Under the pieces are notes generated by a model that saw nothing but the letters and a program-made list of their open reading frames with translations, did not search any database and had not been told where the DNA came from. 64,000 bases of DNA from Cristatella mucedo (Eukaryota > Bryozoa > Phylactolaemata > Cristatellidae): assembly GCA_009760855.2 (NCBI GenBank), contig WPIO01000060.1, forward strand, positions 728,501-792,500, read 5' to 3'. Positions 22,401-34,115 of this stretch are shown here, in pieces (position 1 is the first letter of the stretch; each line of letters starts with the position of its first letter). A program made the translations under genes and the position numbers.

Positions 22401-22551
22401 TGTCTTTTTTTCCTGCGCGCTTTGCCTGCTTAGTTGTGTGCGATCCAGGGCATCTTACCAGCCAGAGTGCCTACTGCTTGGTGGCTATGATCGTCTTCGA
22501 CCGTTCTTTAGCGTGCTGACCTAGGCACGATACATTCTCCTTTTTGCATAC

Positions 22552-22553
22552 AT

Positions 22554-22646
<93 letters not shown>

Positions 22647-22652
22647 GGCATA

Positions 22653-22689
<37 letters not shown>

Positions 22690-22770
22690 GTATATATCTC
22701 TGAGTGTTTGCAAGTATGTGTGTGTATGTGTGTGTGTGTGTATGTGTGTGCATGTGTGTGCGCGTTTACT

Positions 22771-22810
<40 letters not shown>

Positions 22811-22830
22811 TGAGAGAGAGAGAGAGAGCG
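22552..22830. repeat. Compound (CA)n / (TA)n / (TG)n / (GA)n microsatellite
   Basis: CA at 22552-22642, TA at 22652-22690, TG at 22716-22760, GA at 22774-22828, in direct succession. Confidence 0.97.
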
Positions 22831-22904
22831 AGTATTTTCGTGCGTGTGTGTTCGCGCATGGTGTATTTTGTCTGTGTGTTTGTGCGAAAATCTTCGTTTT
22901 CAAC

Positions 22905-23350
22905 TCCAGAAAGTCACAAAGACTGTGACAGTGTCACGCAGGAAAGTTCTTTTATAGAGCACTCACAGCCTAAGCTCTCTTTGGTACGCATTCGGTAGCC
23001 AACAGACTTATCTCATGCAACAAAGAGAACGTGAGAAGCATAGCAGAGTCTGGAGAGCAGGTGTCGTAGTGAGTAGCATGAAAGTAGCAGCTCATGACGG
23101 CTGGAAAGAATGTGCCATAGTCGGCAGCGGGAGATTTGTTGTCGTCGCGTAAGTATTGTGTAAGCGAGTTCCACAGTCACAGTCGGAGTCGCAGAGCTAA
23201 AGCTTCTGTCGCCCACGGTCATAAGCGTGGGAAGGGAACAGCTAGTTTACTGTCCATTAGCGGATCTGAGGGCACGGGGTGGCTGACACTGGTGCATAAG
23301 TTCAGCTAGATGTGGAGGAGGCAAGCCGTGGCGAGCCTCGCTGGTCAGCG
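22905..23350 (-). pseudogene. LINE-B 3' end
   Basis: Minus-strand LINE-B block from the 3' UTR (22905) through coding remnants corresponding to 'TVGDRSFSSA' (23220) and further to about 23350. Several indels. Confidence 0.75.
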
Positions 23351-23712
23351 TAAGAATTTCACTTTGCTTGTCTACGCACGATACTGAACGCGCCATCGAC
23401 CCCTGAACTCTATTGCTTCTCTTGCAGCGAGTTGCAAAGCACTTGGGTGGAGATTCGGTTCCCTTAGGGGCAACACAAACGAGTGGCCACCGTTGCTCTA
23501 CTCCCTGTCGCCGCTGGGGCGCACTTCGTCAAACCAAAACCAACCAGCCCGAGACCAGCGAGCCGTGCGTAACGGCGAGCGCAGAGCGGGCAATTGATCC
23601 AGCGAAGCGAGTGCAGCCACGCTGGCTCTCCGCGAGCGCGCGCGCGCGCGAATAGCTCAGCGCACGCAGCACGCTCGCGCGCGCGCGCCCAGCGGCAGCG
23701 CGAGCTATCGCA

Positions 23713-23756
23713 GCTATCGCAGCGATCGCAGCGATAGCTGCGATCGCTGCGATAGC
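23713..23756. repeat. Perfect 19-bp inverted repeat, 6-nt loop
   Basis: Arms 23713-23731 and 23738-23756 are exact reverse complements built of GC(T/G)ATCGCA units, with loop CGATAG. Confidence 0.93.
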
Positions 23757-23838
23757 CAGCAGCCGACACGTAGCCCTGGGGAGCGATGGAGGAGGAGCGG
23801 CGCACGGCACCCTTGCACCCGGCGCTGGAAATAGCTGA

Positions 23839-23873
23839 GCAGCTGAGAGCAGGAATTTCCTGCTCTCAGCTGC
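23839..23873. repeat. Perfect 17-bp inverted repeat, 1-nt spacer
   Basis: Arms 23839-23855 and 23857-23873 are exact reverse complements around a central T (GAGAGCAGGAA T TTCCTGCTCTC core). Confidence 0.93.
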
Positions 23874-24714
23874 CCAGCTGCGGCTAATGGGATCGCAAGT
23901 CGGCGGAATCGTCCGAGCTGCGCGCCGCCGCCGGGCGCGACGCTGATGAGACTTCCAGGAGCCGCCGCCTCGGGCGGCGGCGGCGGTAGAGGTCGAGGCC
24001 GTTCGAGGAGCTGAGTCGGCCGCCGGCAGTCCGTCGGCGCTACGTCGGAGTGACGGCGAAGGGCTGGTGGGGAAAGGGCGGGCGCAGCAGATGTGGCGTC
24101 GTCGGCGACGAATCTCAGCCCGCAGCAGGCGGAGAAAACGACATCGCGCCGCGGAATGCAGGAAAGACACTCGGACCACTCGAGTGCGTGCGCTGCTGCC
24201 GCTCTGACGCGGCGGCGGCGAAGTGGCGTCCGCGTCGCAGCAAACCGCCCGCCTCTAAAGCACCTTCGTTGACGATTGAGTTGACCTATTTTGCTCTGCC
24301 ATTCAGACGCGAGCAGTTGGAAAGCAATTCGTCAAGAAGCTGCATGTTTGCCTGCTGAAGGAACCTGGCTGGTGAAAAAAAGTACGGCGCCTGGGCCAAT
24401 TCCCAGGCTCTGCACGTCATAGCTATCACTAACGCTCTGCCTAAAGGCTGCGATTTTGTGTAAGCGTCTCCAGCCTCGTCATTTCATCATTTAAGGCAGA
24501 AAAAGACGGCATTCTCAGAATACGCCTTTTGTAATCATAGGTTCGTCGGCATGGAAAGCCTTGAGCGGAGAGAAAACAGTTCTTGCGCTTTCAGAGGCCG
24601 TCAAGTGGGCTGGCTGCCTTAGCGAACGCATCTTCGTTGCAGCATCATTGGCACTGGCTTGAATGGATCGACACGTGACAGCCCTGAAGGCGAGCCGCTC
24701 GCCACTCTTCATGC

Positions 24715-24830
24715 ACCGTTCGTTGCGTGTTCAATTCCTGCAGTTTAGCGATCCTTTGATGTAAACTGCAAGCGGCGGTGACAGCCGCTGTGAGGCTCTC
24801 TTGCCGTTATACGAATGAGGCTGCAAAGAA
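24715..24830 (+). mobile_element. SINE S2, partial
   Basis: B-box region 'GCGTGTTCAATTCCTGCAGT', central hairpin and 'CTCTTGCCGTTATACGAATG' then 'AGGCTG'. Head truncated. Confidence 0.6.
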
Positions 24831-24967
24831 ATTTTTTTCGAAAGGCTGTAAAAAGTGACGTGCGGATTAATGCGGCGTATCCAATAGCCAACAGGAAATC
24901 CCGGTACATCTTGCAGCGGCAGCAAGAGAGATTTACTCAAACTAGCGCGCGTGCGTATATACACGCA

Positions 24968-25027
<60 letters not shown>

Positions 25028-25028
25028 G
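24968..25028. repeat. (CA)n microsatellite
   Basis: About 60 bp CA repeat. Confidence 0.97.
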
Positions 25029-25247
25029 AGTAAACAAAGGCACCATGCAGAAATGCTGACTTTGATAGAGTCTCTGCTAGTTCTACCGCATCTCAGCAGC
25101 GGCTGATATCATTAGTTAGCAAGCCCTTCTTGTGTGCACATCCTATTGCCAGGGCACACCTGTAGCAAAGCACTGCAGTGGTTTAGGTCCCACCTAAGGG
25201 ATTATTTCAGAGTGTTGACGATTATCAACGCTCTGAAATCTCTCTTG

Positions 25248-25455
<208 letters not shown>

Positions 25456-25456
25456 G

Positions 25457-25525
25457 AAGTATTAAGCACCTAGAAAGAGATTGAATTCTCTGAGGGCGCT
25501 TTATCAAGTGTATTATTTTATATAT
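25457..25525 (+). mobile_element. LINE-A terminal tail fragment
   Basis: 'AGCACCTAGAAAGAGATTGA' followed by the 'GAGGGCGCTTTATCAAGTGT' end, abutting TA repeats. Only the last 70 bp or so of the element. Confidence 0.75.
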
Positions 25526-25534
25526 ATATATAAT

Positions 25535-26189
25535 GTTGTTTAATAATAAAGTATTATATATAATAATAAGAAGAATAGTATTAATGTTTTTGCATAGTGG
25601 CTTAAGGTAAGTAAAGATATTTCTTGTCACTTTGCATGCGGTGGAAAGGAAATTATTACGTCTGCAGTGGATAATTGGCAGAGACCTTAAAGAGTGCGAG
25701 ATGAATCCCGGGGATCCGTGCGGATGGTCCACGTTTTCCTCAATTTTCAATCCCGCTCGCAAGAGGCGATGCAATCGCCGCAAGCGTACAGTAAGATTTC
25801 ATTTTGTGCAGGCAGCTCAAAAGACGCGCCCTCTAACGGCTCGCGACGCCTTCTTTGTCCTGCCTATGAATGCAAGACGCGTCGAACTCTCTGGAAGCTT
25901 CTTCCAACGCTTCCAGCGCTGGCTACTGCACTTGGTGGGCAGCCACCCTTCTCCGATGAAATGAGAATTACGCCAAAGCTACTAGTTATTGGGGAGAACC
26001 TAGCATTACTGCGAAATTAAAAAGCCGAGGCCTCAAAATATACTCGGCCGGCACATCTCCAGTGGGCTATGTAAGAAATCTGAACACAAAATTGGTTCCA
26101 CAGTCAGTATTCAATATATCATTTTGAATTATATATTGAATATTATATGATGAATATAATATCTCTTTCATTTTCGATTCGTAGACAAT
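25535..26189. other. No recognised gene
   Basis: AT-rich then mixed sequence. The plus frame at 25632-25964 (110 codons) has no recognisable domain. Confidence 0.45.
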
Positions 26190-26860
26190 TCACTAGATGA
26201 GCACGTCAACTCCGCAGTCAATTCTGTTTAATTTCAGCCGCTAAATATTGCATTTTTTCTGGCCTGCTTCGACAGGGATGCCCAAATTCATCGGGGTCCG
26301 TTCATTTTTGCCACACCCCATCTTGAATTTTACAACTAAAAACTCACTAGAGGTCTTCTGGTCGGTGAAATAGACACTTATAGTTGGCTCGGCTGCCTGC
26401 AGCTAGACTTATTTTTCTCGGACTTCACAATTTCCACATCACACCACTTTCCACCGACCTGCACTAGCAGTGCATTGAATTAAAGGTGTCTCACTCGCTT
26501 GTAGATCCCTTCAATCACGTGTACCTGCTTACCAATCAGAACTACTTCCGAATGAGACTCAACATCGTACCACATGCTCTTCTTAAGCAAATCGTTTAGC
26601 AATGCCTTGACCAGACCTCAAGCCATTTGGAAGCCATGCCGTAAGTTCGTACGCGCTAAAATCCGGAGTTCTCTTAAGACTGATGTAACGATATCACCTT
26701 ACGTAAAATGTAAAAAGATGCTAGGTGAGGCAGGCACGTGCTTGTTATAGCATTAGCCGGGTTCACGTGAATTGTCGTATGATTGCTGATGTACGCCGAC
26801 ACCGTGCACGCTATCACTAACCAATTGACGTGCTTCGACTTCAGCTTATTTAAATTGCCG
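26190..26860 (+). pseudogene. LINE-A copy, highly degenerate
   Basis: The order of landmarks follows LINE-A: 'GAGCACGTCAACTCCGCAGT' (D-x-H-I-S-S-T-V), later 'TCACACCACTTTCCACCGAC' (H-I-T-P-L-L-A-D), then 'GTACGCCGACACCGTGCACG' of the 3' UTR. No open frame is left. Confidence 0.55.
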
Positions 26861-27704
26861 GCGAAGCTAATTAGTTTTATTTAGGCGATCGGAAGTCTCT
26901 GCTCTCGCCGCGTCGCAGCAGTGCGTGGAGCGATGTTACATTGAAATTGGCGAACGAAGGCGGGTGAACTCCTAAGGCGCGCCTCTAGCGTCCGCGCTGC
27001 TCGGCACCCGAGGACGGCACGAGATCAACTCCCTTTCATCTTTCAATTTTTCTTTGCTTCACACTGGGGGAGGGGGTGGCAACGAAAAATAAATGCGGGA
27101 GCTGGCGCCTCGCTGGCGGCCCGAGCCGTCTTAGGGAAGCGCTAGGAACCGGTGGCGACCGAGCCCAGTAACGCTCGTACGGCCGACGCGCCAGCAAGTC
27201 CCTGCTAGCGGAAAAGGGCATGCGGCGGCGGCAGCGGCGGCTGCGCGCAAGGCGCAAGGCTGCAGTCGGGTAGGAGCGAACAGAGGAGTGCAGCTCGATG
27301 CATTGAGCATGTTTTGTCGAAGAATTTGAGTAACGGAATTCCCACATTCGCGGCGTTGCGAGCATTTCCGCTCAAGCCCTTAGCCGCGACAGCTGGACGG
27401 CCAGCCAGTAACGCGTACGGAATCGTGCACAGGTACGCGGGCATAGCACGAACGTTCGCGGAACAGGAAAATACTCGCCCGCTGGGTCGGACGAAGAGAA
27501 GGCTCAGGCCGGAGCCGAGGCGTCTGCAGCTGTGTGACCTAAATGCTGCAACAATGTCCGGTGCAGGTAGCGCGCGTAGCCGGAAGCGAGTTGCCGACTC
27601 TCGGAGCAGAGCGAGCAGACGATTTCTTCTCGATCGCCAGAAGATCTCAATTCAGCGCGAAAAGCGGCGACGCGAATGGAAGCCATGGGAGCTCGCGTTG
27701 CATG
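26861..27704. other. GC-rich segment, no gene recognised
   Basis: CpG-rich with overlapping arginine/alanine-rich frames on both strands (27036-27365 minus, 27314-27997 plus). The latter runs into a SINE, which argues against a gene. Confidence 0.45.
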
Positions 27705-27850
27705 ATATATATATAATTCATTTGTATAGCGCCCCAAGAGAACTTAATCTCTATTCAGGCGCTTCAAATGTGCCTCGGGGCTCGAGCCCACGACCTCAGC
27801 CAGACCTTGGTCCCCGGGGCGAGAGCACCTTAACCGCTGGAGATGCTAAG
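27705..27850 (-). mobile_element. SINE S1
   Basis: A complete-looking minus-strand S1: tail with 'GTATAGCGCCCCAAGAGAAC', 'GGGGCTCGAGCCCACGACCT' (B box), and 'CACCTTAACCGCTGGA' (A box) at the head. Confidence 0.78.
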
Positions 27851-28257
27851 ATGCCAATGCAAGCACGGGTGACACTAATTGCCCCCGCCCCCAGATTAGT
27901 AAAATCTCTGGCTAGTAAAATGCTCCTAGTCATGCACAGTTACGTGCGCCAACCGCGCTGTAAAAACCGAGTTCCCTGGGGTTGCAAGGAACGCTGAGAG
28001 AAATATATATGCGTCCTTAGCCGATACTTGAACAACGCAAGGCGATCGCGGTTAGTGAGTTTGACCGTAAGCGAGCTCCGAACTCTGGGGTGCGCACGAG
28101 CAGACGCGTCGATCGCCAAAAGGTTTGAATCTAGTGCGTGCGAGAGACGGCGAGATGACGAGATGCTGAGGTCGAATTGTTAATTCCCGCGGCTCCAGCG
28201 GCCGACCGACCTTGACCGCTGGCAGCGGCTGCTGGAGAGAGGGAGGAGCGAGCGCGC

Positions 28258-28300
28258 GCGGCGCCGCTAGCCGGAGCTCCGCGCGAGCTAGCGGCGCCGC
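28258..28300. repeat. Perfect 14-bp GC-rich inverted repeat
   Basis: Arms GCGGCGCCGCTAGC (28258-28271) and its exact reverse complement (28287-28300), loop 15 nt. Confidence 0.92.
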
Positions 28301-28779
28301 TCTCTCCGCTGGACTCGTCGAGCCCAGCTGTCGCGGGGGCCGCTGAAAGGTCGTCGGGCTCTGAACGGGCTCCGAGCGGCCCAGACTCGCTCGCTACTCG
28401 CGCTCGCTACCTGCTCGCACGCGCTACGCGACCAACGCTGAAGTAATTCCGTCGGAATTTAGGTTGAAAACAGGAAATTCCTCGTTCAAAAGCCTGACCC
28501 TTCATCGCTAAGCGTTCCTCCGTCTGACTACTACTCGACCGTAGGCTCCGCGCACAGCGCCCGGCGTGCTGTTGCTGCCAGCAGTGCGAGAAGCAGCCAA
28601 TCGGGTTTAGGGAGCGAACCGCCACCACCCGCCGCCCTCCCTGCCCCCACCCCAACGCTCGGCTGACAATTATTCCTCGCCGTCGACCGTCGAGTGACGC
28701 GAGGCAGACCAGAGGCGCAGACCGGCAGAATCCGCTCCGGTCAAAAACGTTGGTGTTTGTTCGCTGTTCCAGGCGATTT

Positions 28780-28824
28780 AAAACCATTGCCCGCTGAAGG
28801 ACCGCTGATCCGGGCAATGGTTTT
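28780..28824. repeat. Perfect 14-bp inverted repeat
   Basis: Arms AAAACCATTGCCCG (28780-28793) and its exact reverse complement (28811-28824), loop 17 nt. Confidence 0.92.
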
Positions 28825-29009
28825 ATTTAATGGTTTAATTGCTGATCCGCAGCTTCGAGATTAGAAAATCGTCTCAGCAGCAGCAGCCGGACTCAGCGTA
28901 GACTGAGTCGTTCGCTCAGCAGCACGGCGCGCACCCTGGCGGCGGCAAGATGGTGGATTGGCATATTGGCGCCGATTGCGTATTGAGTGGCTCAGAGTCG
29001 AAGTGAGGC

Positions 29010-29770
29010 TCCGTGCTCAATGATAACAAGCATCGTGTGACTAGAGATGCCATGCACTGAGTCAGCATGAAAATATGATGAATTGCAGCACAGTGTGTGC
29101 GCGAAAAAGCACGCAAAAAATGAATCACGTGGACACACTAAATGCTGCGACAAGTAGATGCGTTTGTAGTTTCTTTAAAAATGTCGTCGAGTGAGGGGAT
29201 GGCGTGATGCAAGTCGGGAGTGAGTTCCATGCTTTGGGAGCGTACAAACTAAATCCACTGTCTCCAAAGGATTAAAGGTGCATACGAGGTTAGTCGCTAA
29301 GTGACTAGAATAAGAAAAGTGAGCGGTACGACGCTCAGCCACGACGTAGTACGACGTAGTACGACGCTCAGCCACGACTCAGTACGACGCTCAGCCAGGT
29401 GGGGAAGCAGACCTGATGGGAAGGCTGGACCGAATAATGCATGGACCGATAAGTGAATGACAGAATTTTGAAGTCGATGCGCTGCTTGACTGGGAGCCAG
29501 TGCAGGTCGGCGAGAAGTGATGGGATGTGGCAACTGCAACGCTCACGACAGACAAGCCTAGCTGCAGAGTGTGTCTAAGCAAGCCCAAATTTTAGCACTG
29601 CTATGTTAATGAAAGTAGGCAGACTTGACTATGGTGTTGATGTGGTCTTCTAATGAAAGATCACTTCGGAACAGGACACATAGATTTAGTGCAGGTTCAA
29701 CAGGAGATATGCTGGCAGAGCCGATTTTGAGAGTTAGGTATTCCAATTTCTGAGTCACACTTGGTTCGCA
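29010..29770 (-). pseudogene. LINE-A copy with internal short tandem repeats
   Basis: Minus-strand 3' UTR and C-terminal block with frame breaks. Around 29325-29400 the phrase 'GACGCTCAGCCACGAC' and 'GTAGTACGAC' repeat several times inside the coding block, a local expansion not seen in other copies. Confidence 0.75.
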
Positions 29771-30119
29771 TATGGCGAGCTCATAAGCTTAGAACGATCG
29801 GCTTCTACTGCTGCCGCTACCGGTTGCAGTTTGTTAAGCCGTGCTTACACTGCCCGCCTTGTTCTTCTGTCCTGCTCCTGTCGTGCTTGAGCTCCGCTTT
29901 AATCTTTGACTTTTTTGGAAGTTTACGCAGTGAGTTCATGCCTTCCTTCTCGCTTCCTACTCGCTCCACTTCTCGGGTGGTCGCTGAAAAATTGCAATGA
30001 TTTGAATACATCTTGCGCGATGCTCGATGAATTTAAACCCATTGCAATTTTTTTCTAGCGAGGCACCTCGTGATCTCATTTCAATAGCAAGAGCTCGTCT
30101 CATAAGGAGGGGCTCTAAA
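29771..30119. other. No recognised feature
   Basis: Two short overlapping frames on opposite strands (29761-30000 plus, 29817-30011 minus) without domain. Confidence 0.4.
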
Positions 30120-30335
30120 AACAATAACACTAATACTAATGCACATTATAAAGTGCCCACAGAGAACTTAATCTCTTTGTAGGCGCTTTACATTTGCTGC
30201 GAAGGAAACACGATCAAATGGTTAGCAGTAGCGTGCTCCATAATTAACAAGTATAAAATGGTTAGGGGTGACATGCAGGTCAGCATGCAAATGTGGTTAG
30301 TGGCACCGTGCTCAGTGTCAGCATGCTGTATCTAA
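30120..30335 (-). pseudogene. LINE-A 3' end, short copy
   Basis: Tail 'AACACTAATACTAATGCACA' and the conserved terminal block, then 3' UTR up to 'AGTGTCAGCATGC', where LINE-B sequence begins. Confidence 0.75.
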
Positions 30336-30339
30336 GATT

Positions 30340-31060
30340 AGGAGCTGTCTTACACAGTGGCTTACAAAAAATTCAACTGGCTACTTAGTTCTGTCTCGGC
30401 TTGATTATTGCAATTCCCTTTTGGCTGGGCTACCAAAGAAAGCAACTAGGCCACTGCAGCTGACTATGAATATGGCTGCAAGGCTAGTTTTCAAGTCCCA
30501 GAGGTTTTTACCTTGTGTCTCCTTTGCTAAAAGAGTTAGGATGGCTGCTGGTTGATCAACTGATACAGAGCAAAGTTCTTACGCTGACCCACAAGGGCTG
30601 CCACGGCTTGGCTCTTCCATACCTAGCTGAACTGCTGCACCAGTTTCAGCCTCTTCGTGCCCTCAGGTCCTGTATGGACAATAAATTAGCTGTTCCATCC
30701 TTCCGCTTAAAGACCGTTGGCCACAGAAGCTATTGCTCTGCAGATCATAGGCTGTGGAGCTCGCTTCCACAATTCTTACGCAACGACAACTACTCTCCTG
30801 CTGCCGACTATGACTCATCCTCTTCAGCGGTCCTAAGCTGCTACTTTCATGCTACTCACTACCTCAACTGCTCTCCTGACTCTGCTATACTTCCCACTTT
30901 CTCTTTGTTGCGTGAAACGAAATCTGTTGGCTACCGAATGCGTACCGAAAGCCGCTTAGGCTGTGAGTGCGCTATACAAAAGTCCCCTGCGTAACTGCCA
31001 CATAGTCTTTGTGGAGTTACAGACGGAGATACGTTACATTACCTTACATTACATTACAAA
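30340..31060 (+). pseudogene. LINE-B copy, C-terminal half and 3' UTR
   Basis: Coding pieces in order: 'SRLDYCNSLLAGLPKKATRP' (two frames), 'LLKELGWLLVDQLIQSKVL', then the open frame 30515-30994 ending 'TESRLGCECAIQKSPA'. The 3' UTR finishes 'TTACATTACCTTACATTACA' and a further TTACA. The domain matches the post-catalytic region of L2/CR1-type LINE proteins. 5' truncated. Confidence 0.82.
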
Positions 31061-31405
31061 CGCACGTAAAGGTCGAATCACAAGGACCTTCTAAATGCTG
31101 TGATACAATAGGTGCGTTTTAAATTTATTTTTAAATGTGGTCAAGTCAGGGGATGTCTTGACACAAGCTGCGAGTGAGTTCCAGGCTTTGGCAGCATATT
31201 AACTAGAGGTACGGTCTCCAAGGGACTTGAGGTTTTTGTACGAGGTACTGGTAAAACGTTGGATTCCGAAAAGAGCGTACTATGCTTAGCCTGGTGAGGC
31301 AGTAGACCCGATAGGTAGGCTGGAGCCAAAGAATGAAAGGACCTAAAAGTGAGCGACAGAACCTTGAAGTCGATTGTTTCTTGATTGGTAGCCAGTGCAG
31401 GAGAA
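31060..31405 (-). pseudogene. LINE-A internal fragment
   Basis: Minus frames give 'MAPAYLSGLLPHQAKHST' and 'LLHWLPIKK'. The terminal tail is missing and LINE-B lies directly on that side, so this piece may have been the LINE-B target. Confidence 0.72.
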
Positions 31406-31704
31406 TGCTGGTAACCATACTCTAGCGGAAGCCAATAATCTCGCTCTAGCGGAACGCGTCGATGCTCTCACCAGTTACGCCGTCCGCTTTTGAAAGCAAC
31501 GAAGAAGGCGTGCCCGCGATGTGGCGCCTGCACGATGGACTGTTTGTACTCGTCCTGACCTCAGCATCAGTCCCAGAAGCAGGACCGTGCTCAGTTTCTG
31601 AGACTTTGTTCCGTCTTCCGTCAGTCTAGGACTGCACTCTCCGCGATTTTGGTGGCGTATGCACTCAAGGCTAACCATGAAGTAACTAAAGCATGCTCTC
31701 GTTA
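31406..31704. other. No recognised feature
   Basis: About 300 bp between LINE-A pieces, no gene seen. Confidence 0.4.
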
Positions 31705-32525
31705 GACGACCATATCAGCTCCACAGTCAAATCTGCCTATTTTCAGCTACATAACTTTGATAAAATTCGGGCTTGTTTAGATAAGGAAACCAAATATAAG
31801 TTGGTCCATGCATTCGTGATATCCCGTCTCGACTTCTGAAACTCACTGCTTACTGGCCTACCAGCATGTGCGATCAGGCGATTACAGCTGGTCAAAACTG
31901 TGCAGCTAAGCTTGCCTGTCGTGAGCGTCGAAGTTGCCACATCACACCACCTCTCACCGACCTGCACTGGCTACCAGTCAAGCAACGGATCGACTTCAAG
32001 GTTTTGTCGCTCACTTTGAGGTTACTTCATTCTTTGGCTCCAGCCTATCTCTCAGATCTTCTCCCCCATCAAGCCAAGCATCGCACCACCCGCTTTTTGG
32101 AATCCAACAGTTTACCAATACCTCGTACAAACCTCAAATTCTTTGGAGACCGTGCATTTAGTTCGTATGCTCCCAAAGCCTGGAACTCACTCCCGACTTG
32201 CATCAGAACATCCCCTGACTGGACCACGTTTAAAAAGAACTTTAAAACACACCTATTTAGGACAGCATTTAGTGTCCATGTGATTCGTTCCTGATGTGCT
32301 TATGCGTGCTGACACTGTGCATGCTGCCACTAACCACATTTGCATGGTGACCCTGTGCATGCCACATCTAACCATGTTAGTCATGTTGTTTATCAAGCAT
32401 GATATTACTCGCCATTCAATCGTGTTTCCGTTTGCAGCAAATGTAAAGCAAATGTAATCGCCTAGAAAGAGATTGAGTTATCTGAGGGCACTTTATCAAG
32501 TACATAATAATTATTATTATTATAA
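31705..32525 (+). pseudogene. LINE-A copy, C-terminal frame and full 3' UTR
   Basis: 'DDHISSTVKSAYFQLHNFDK'-type start, then the frame 31866-32294 with 'HITPPLTDLHWLPVKQRIDF' and 'SSYAPKAWNSLPTCIRTSPD'. The 3' UTR runs to 'GAGGGCACTTTATCAAGTAC' and an ATTATTATTATTAT end. It has one early stop (codon TGA after 'SRLDF') and one frameshift. Confidence 0.85.
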
Positions 32526-32604
32526 AGCATGAAGGAAGCATGAAGGAAGCAGAGCGGAGCGTGTAAACACGCCTCGTAAAAGGATCCTGCTTAGGGTTAG
32601 AGCA

Positions 32605-32765
32605 GGGGGGAGTAAGGTGCTCGCTCTTCACCACTCAGGTCGTGGGTTCGAGTCGTGCAGTGGGCGATGGCAGTGGGTTGATTCTTCGTCTCCCATGGCG
32701 AGCATCGGCAATAGCTGGTGAGGCGCTACTGCCACTGTGCAAATGAACCCGCAAAAACAGCTAAT
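32605..32765 (+). mobile_element. SINE S2 variant
   Basis: 'AAGGTGCTCGCTC', B box 'GGTCGTGGGTTCGAGTCGTG', 'CAGTGGGCGATGG', then a divergent body ending 'CACTGTGCAAATGAA'. The tail differs from other S2 copies. Confidence 0.6.
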
Positions 32766-33240
32766 GACTATTTTTTGTAGCACCGCAGCTCCTCCTCGGA
32801 CCTGGACAAGCCGGGCGCATTTTCAAGCACGTCTAACCGCCGGTCTCACGTTGGTCGGCGTGGGACGGCGATTTGGCTGGAGACGCAGAGCGCAAATCGC
32901 GTTCTTACACAAAATCTGGAGCCACCGTCTGCGATAGTGACACCGAGGCAGCGGCAGCGGCTACTTCCGCGGGTACTTCCGCCTGAAAGCTTTGAAGCTT
33001 TCTTCGCTTTCCTCCTTTCGTTGAACGATTGATTTAATATCGATTTCGCATCGATATTAATATGGAACGATCGATGTCATATCAAAAGCTTGTTGCGCTC
33101 GGCTCACGCTTCGATACTTCGGACATCCGCCGCATCCGCGTCCGTCGGCGTCCGTCGCTACGTTTCCTGTTGGCCAATCATGACTGGATAGGGTTAGCGC
33201 TTAAGTGCTAGCTTCTCAGCCTTTGGCCTGTGTGCCGCAA
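32766..33240. other. No recognised gene; small ATCGAT-rich inverted repeats near 33034-33075
   Basis: Contains 'AATATCGAT TTCGC ATCGATATT' (9-bp perfect stem). No coding signal. Confidence 0.5.
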
Positions 33241-33244
33241 ACTT

Positions 33245-33912
33245 TTGATAACAATAATAACAATTATAATTATGAACTTGATAAAGCGCCCTCAGAGAAC
33301 TCAATCTCTTTCTAAGCGCTTTACATTTTCTGCAAAGGTAAACGCGATTGAATGGTCAGTAATATTACGCTTGATAAACAATATGAATAATATGGTTAGG
33401 GGTGATATGCACAGGGTCACCATGCAAATGTGGTTAGTGGCAGCATGCACAGTGTCAGCACGCGTAAGCACATCAGGGACGAATCACAGGGACCCACTAA
33501 ATGCTGTCCTAAATAGGTTTGTTTTTAAGTTCTTTTTAAATGTGGCACAGTCAGGGGATATTCTGACGCAAGTCGGGAGTAAGTTCCAGGCTTTGGGAGC
33601 ATATGAACTGAATGCATGGTATCCAAAGGATTTTAGTCTTCAAGGTTTTGGTAAACTCTTGGATTTTAAAAAGCGGGTGGTACTATGCTTGGTCTGGTTG
33701 GGGAGTAGATCATAGAGATATGCTGGAGCCAAAGAATGAAGTGACCTAAACGTAAGCGACTAAACTTTGAAGCTGATCCGTTGCTTGACTGGTAGCCAGT
33801 GCAGGTCGGCGAGAAGTGGTGTGATGTGGCAACTGCGATGCTCACGACAGACAAGCCTAGCTGCAGAGTTTTGCTCTAGCTGTTATCGCCTGATTGCACA
33901 TGCCGGTAGGGG
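33245..33912 (-). pseudogene. LINE-A copy
   Basis: Minus-strand tail (ATAATTGTTATT), conserved terminal block, 3' UTR and C-terminal coding block with several disruptions, ending near the 'SLLAGLP'-equivalent position. Confidence 0.8.
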
Positions 33913-33984
33913 TTGTTTTGCTATCTCGACCTAGCTCCTTTGCAGCATATGTAAAGTGCCGAGAAGGAGATTAAGTTCAGAAGA

Positions 33985-34115
33985 AATGTTGTTGTTCACT
34001 GAACATGCTGCCGCTAACCATTCGATCATGCTTCCTTTACAACAAATGTAAAGTGCCTAGAAAGAGATTGAGTTCTCCGACTGGGCTCTACAACAAATGT
34101 ATTATTATCATTACT
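33985..34115 (+). mobile_element. LINE-A terminal tail fragment
   Basis: From 'GAACATGCTGCCGCTAACCA' to 'CTACAACAAATGTATTATTA'; last 130 bp only. Confidence 0.72.

Larger units (their letters stand above)
23400..24360. other. GC- and CpG-rich segment with hairpins, no gene recognised
   Basis: CpG-dense DNA that could be a CpG-island-like promoter region. The long minus frame (23529-24179) is alanine/arginine-rich, repetitive and shows no domain. I see no matching downstream gene. Confidence 0.4.
27851..29009. other. GC-rich segment with hairpins, no gene recognised
   Basis: Two perfect inverted repeats (28258-28300 and 28780-28824). The minus frame 28407-28817 has no recognisable domain. 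Confidence 0.45.

Noticed and set aside
23529-24179. 216-codon minus-strand protein gene
   Set aside because: The frame is alanine/arginine-rich, includes an I-A-A repeat produced by the hairpin's 9-nt units, and lacks splice or domain support.
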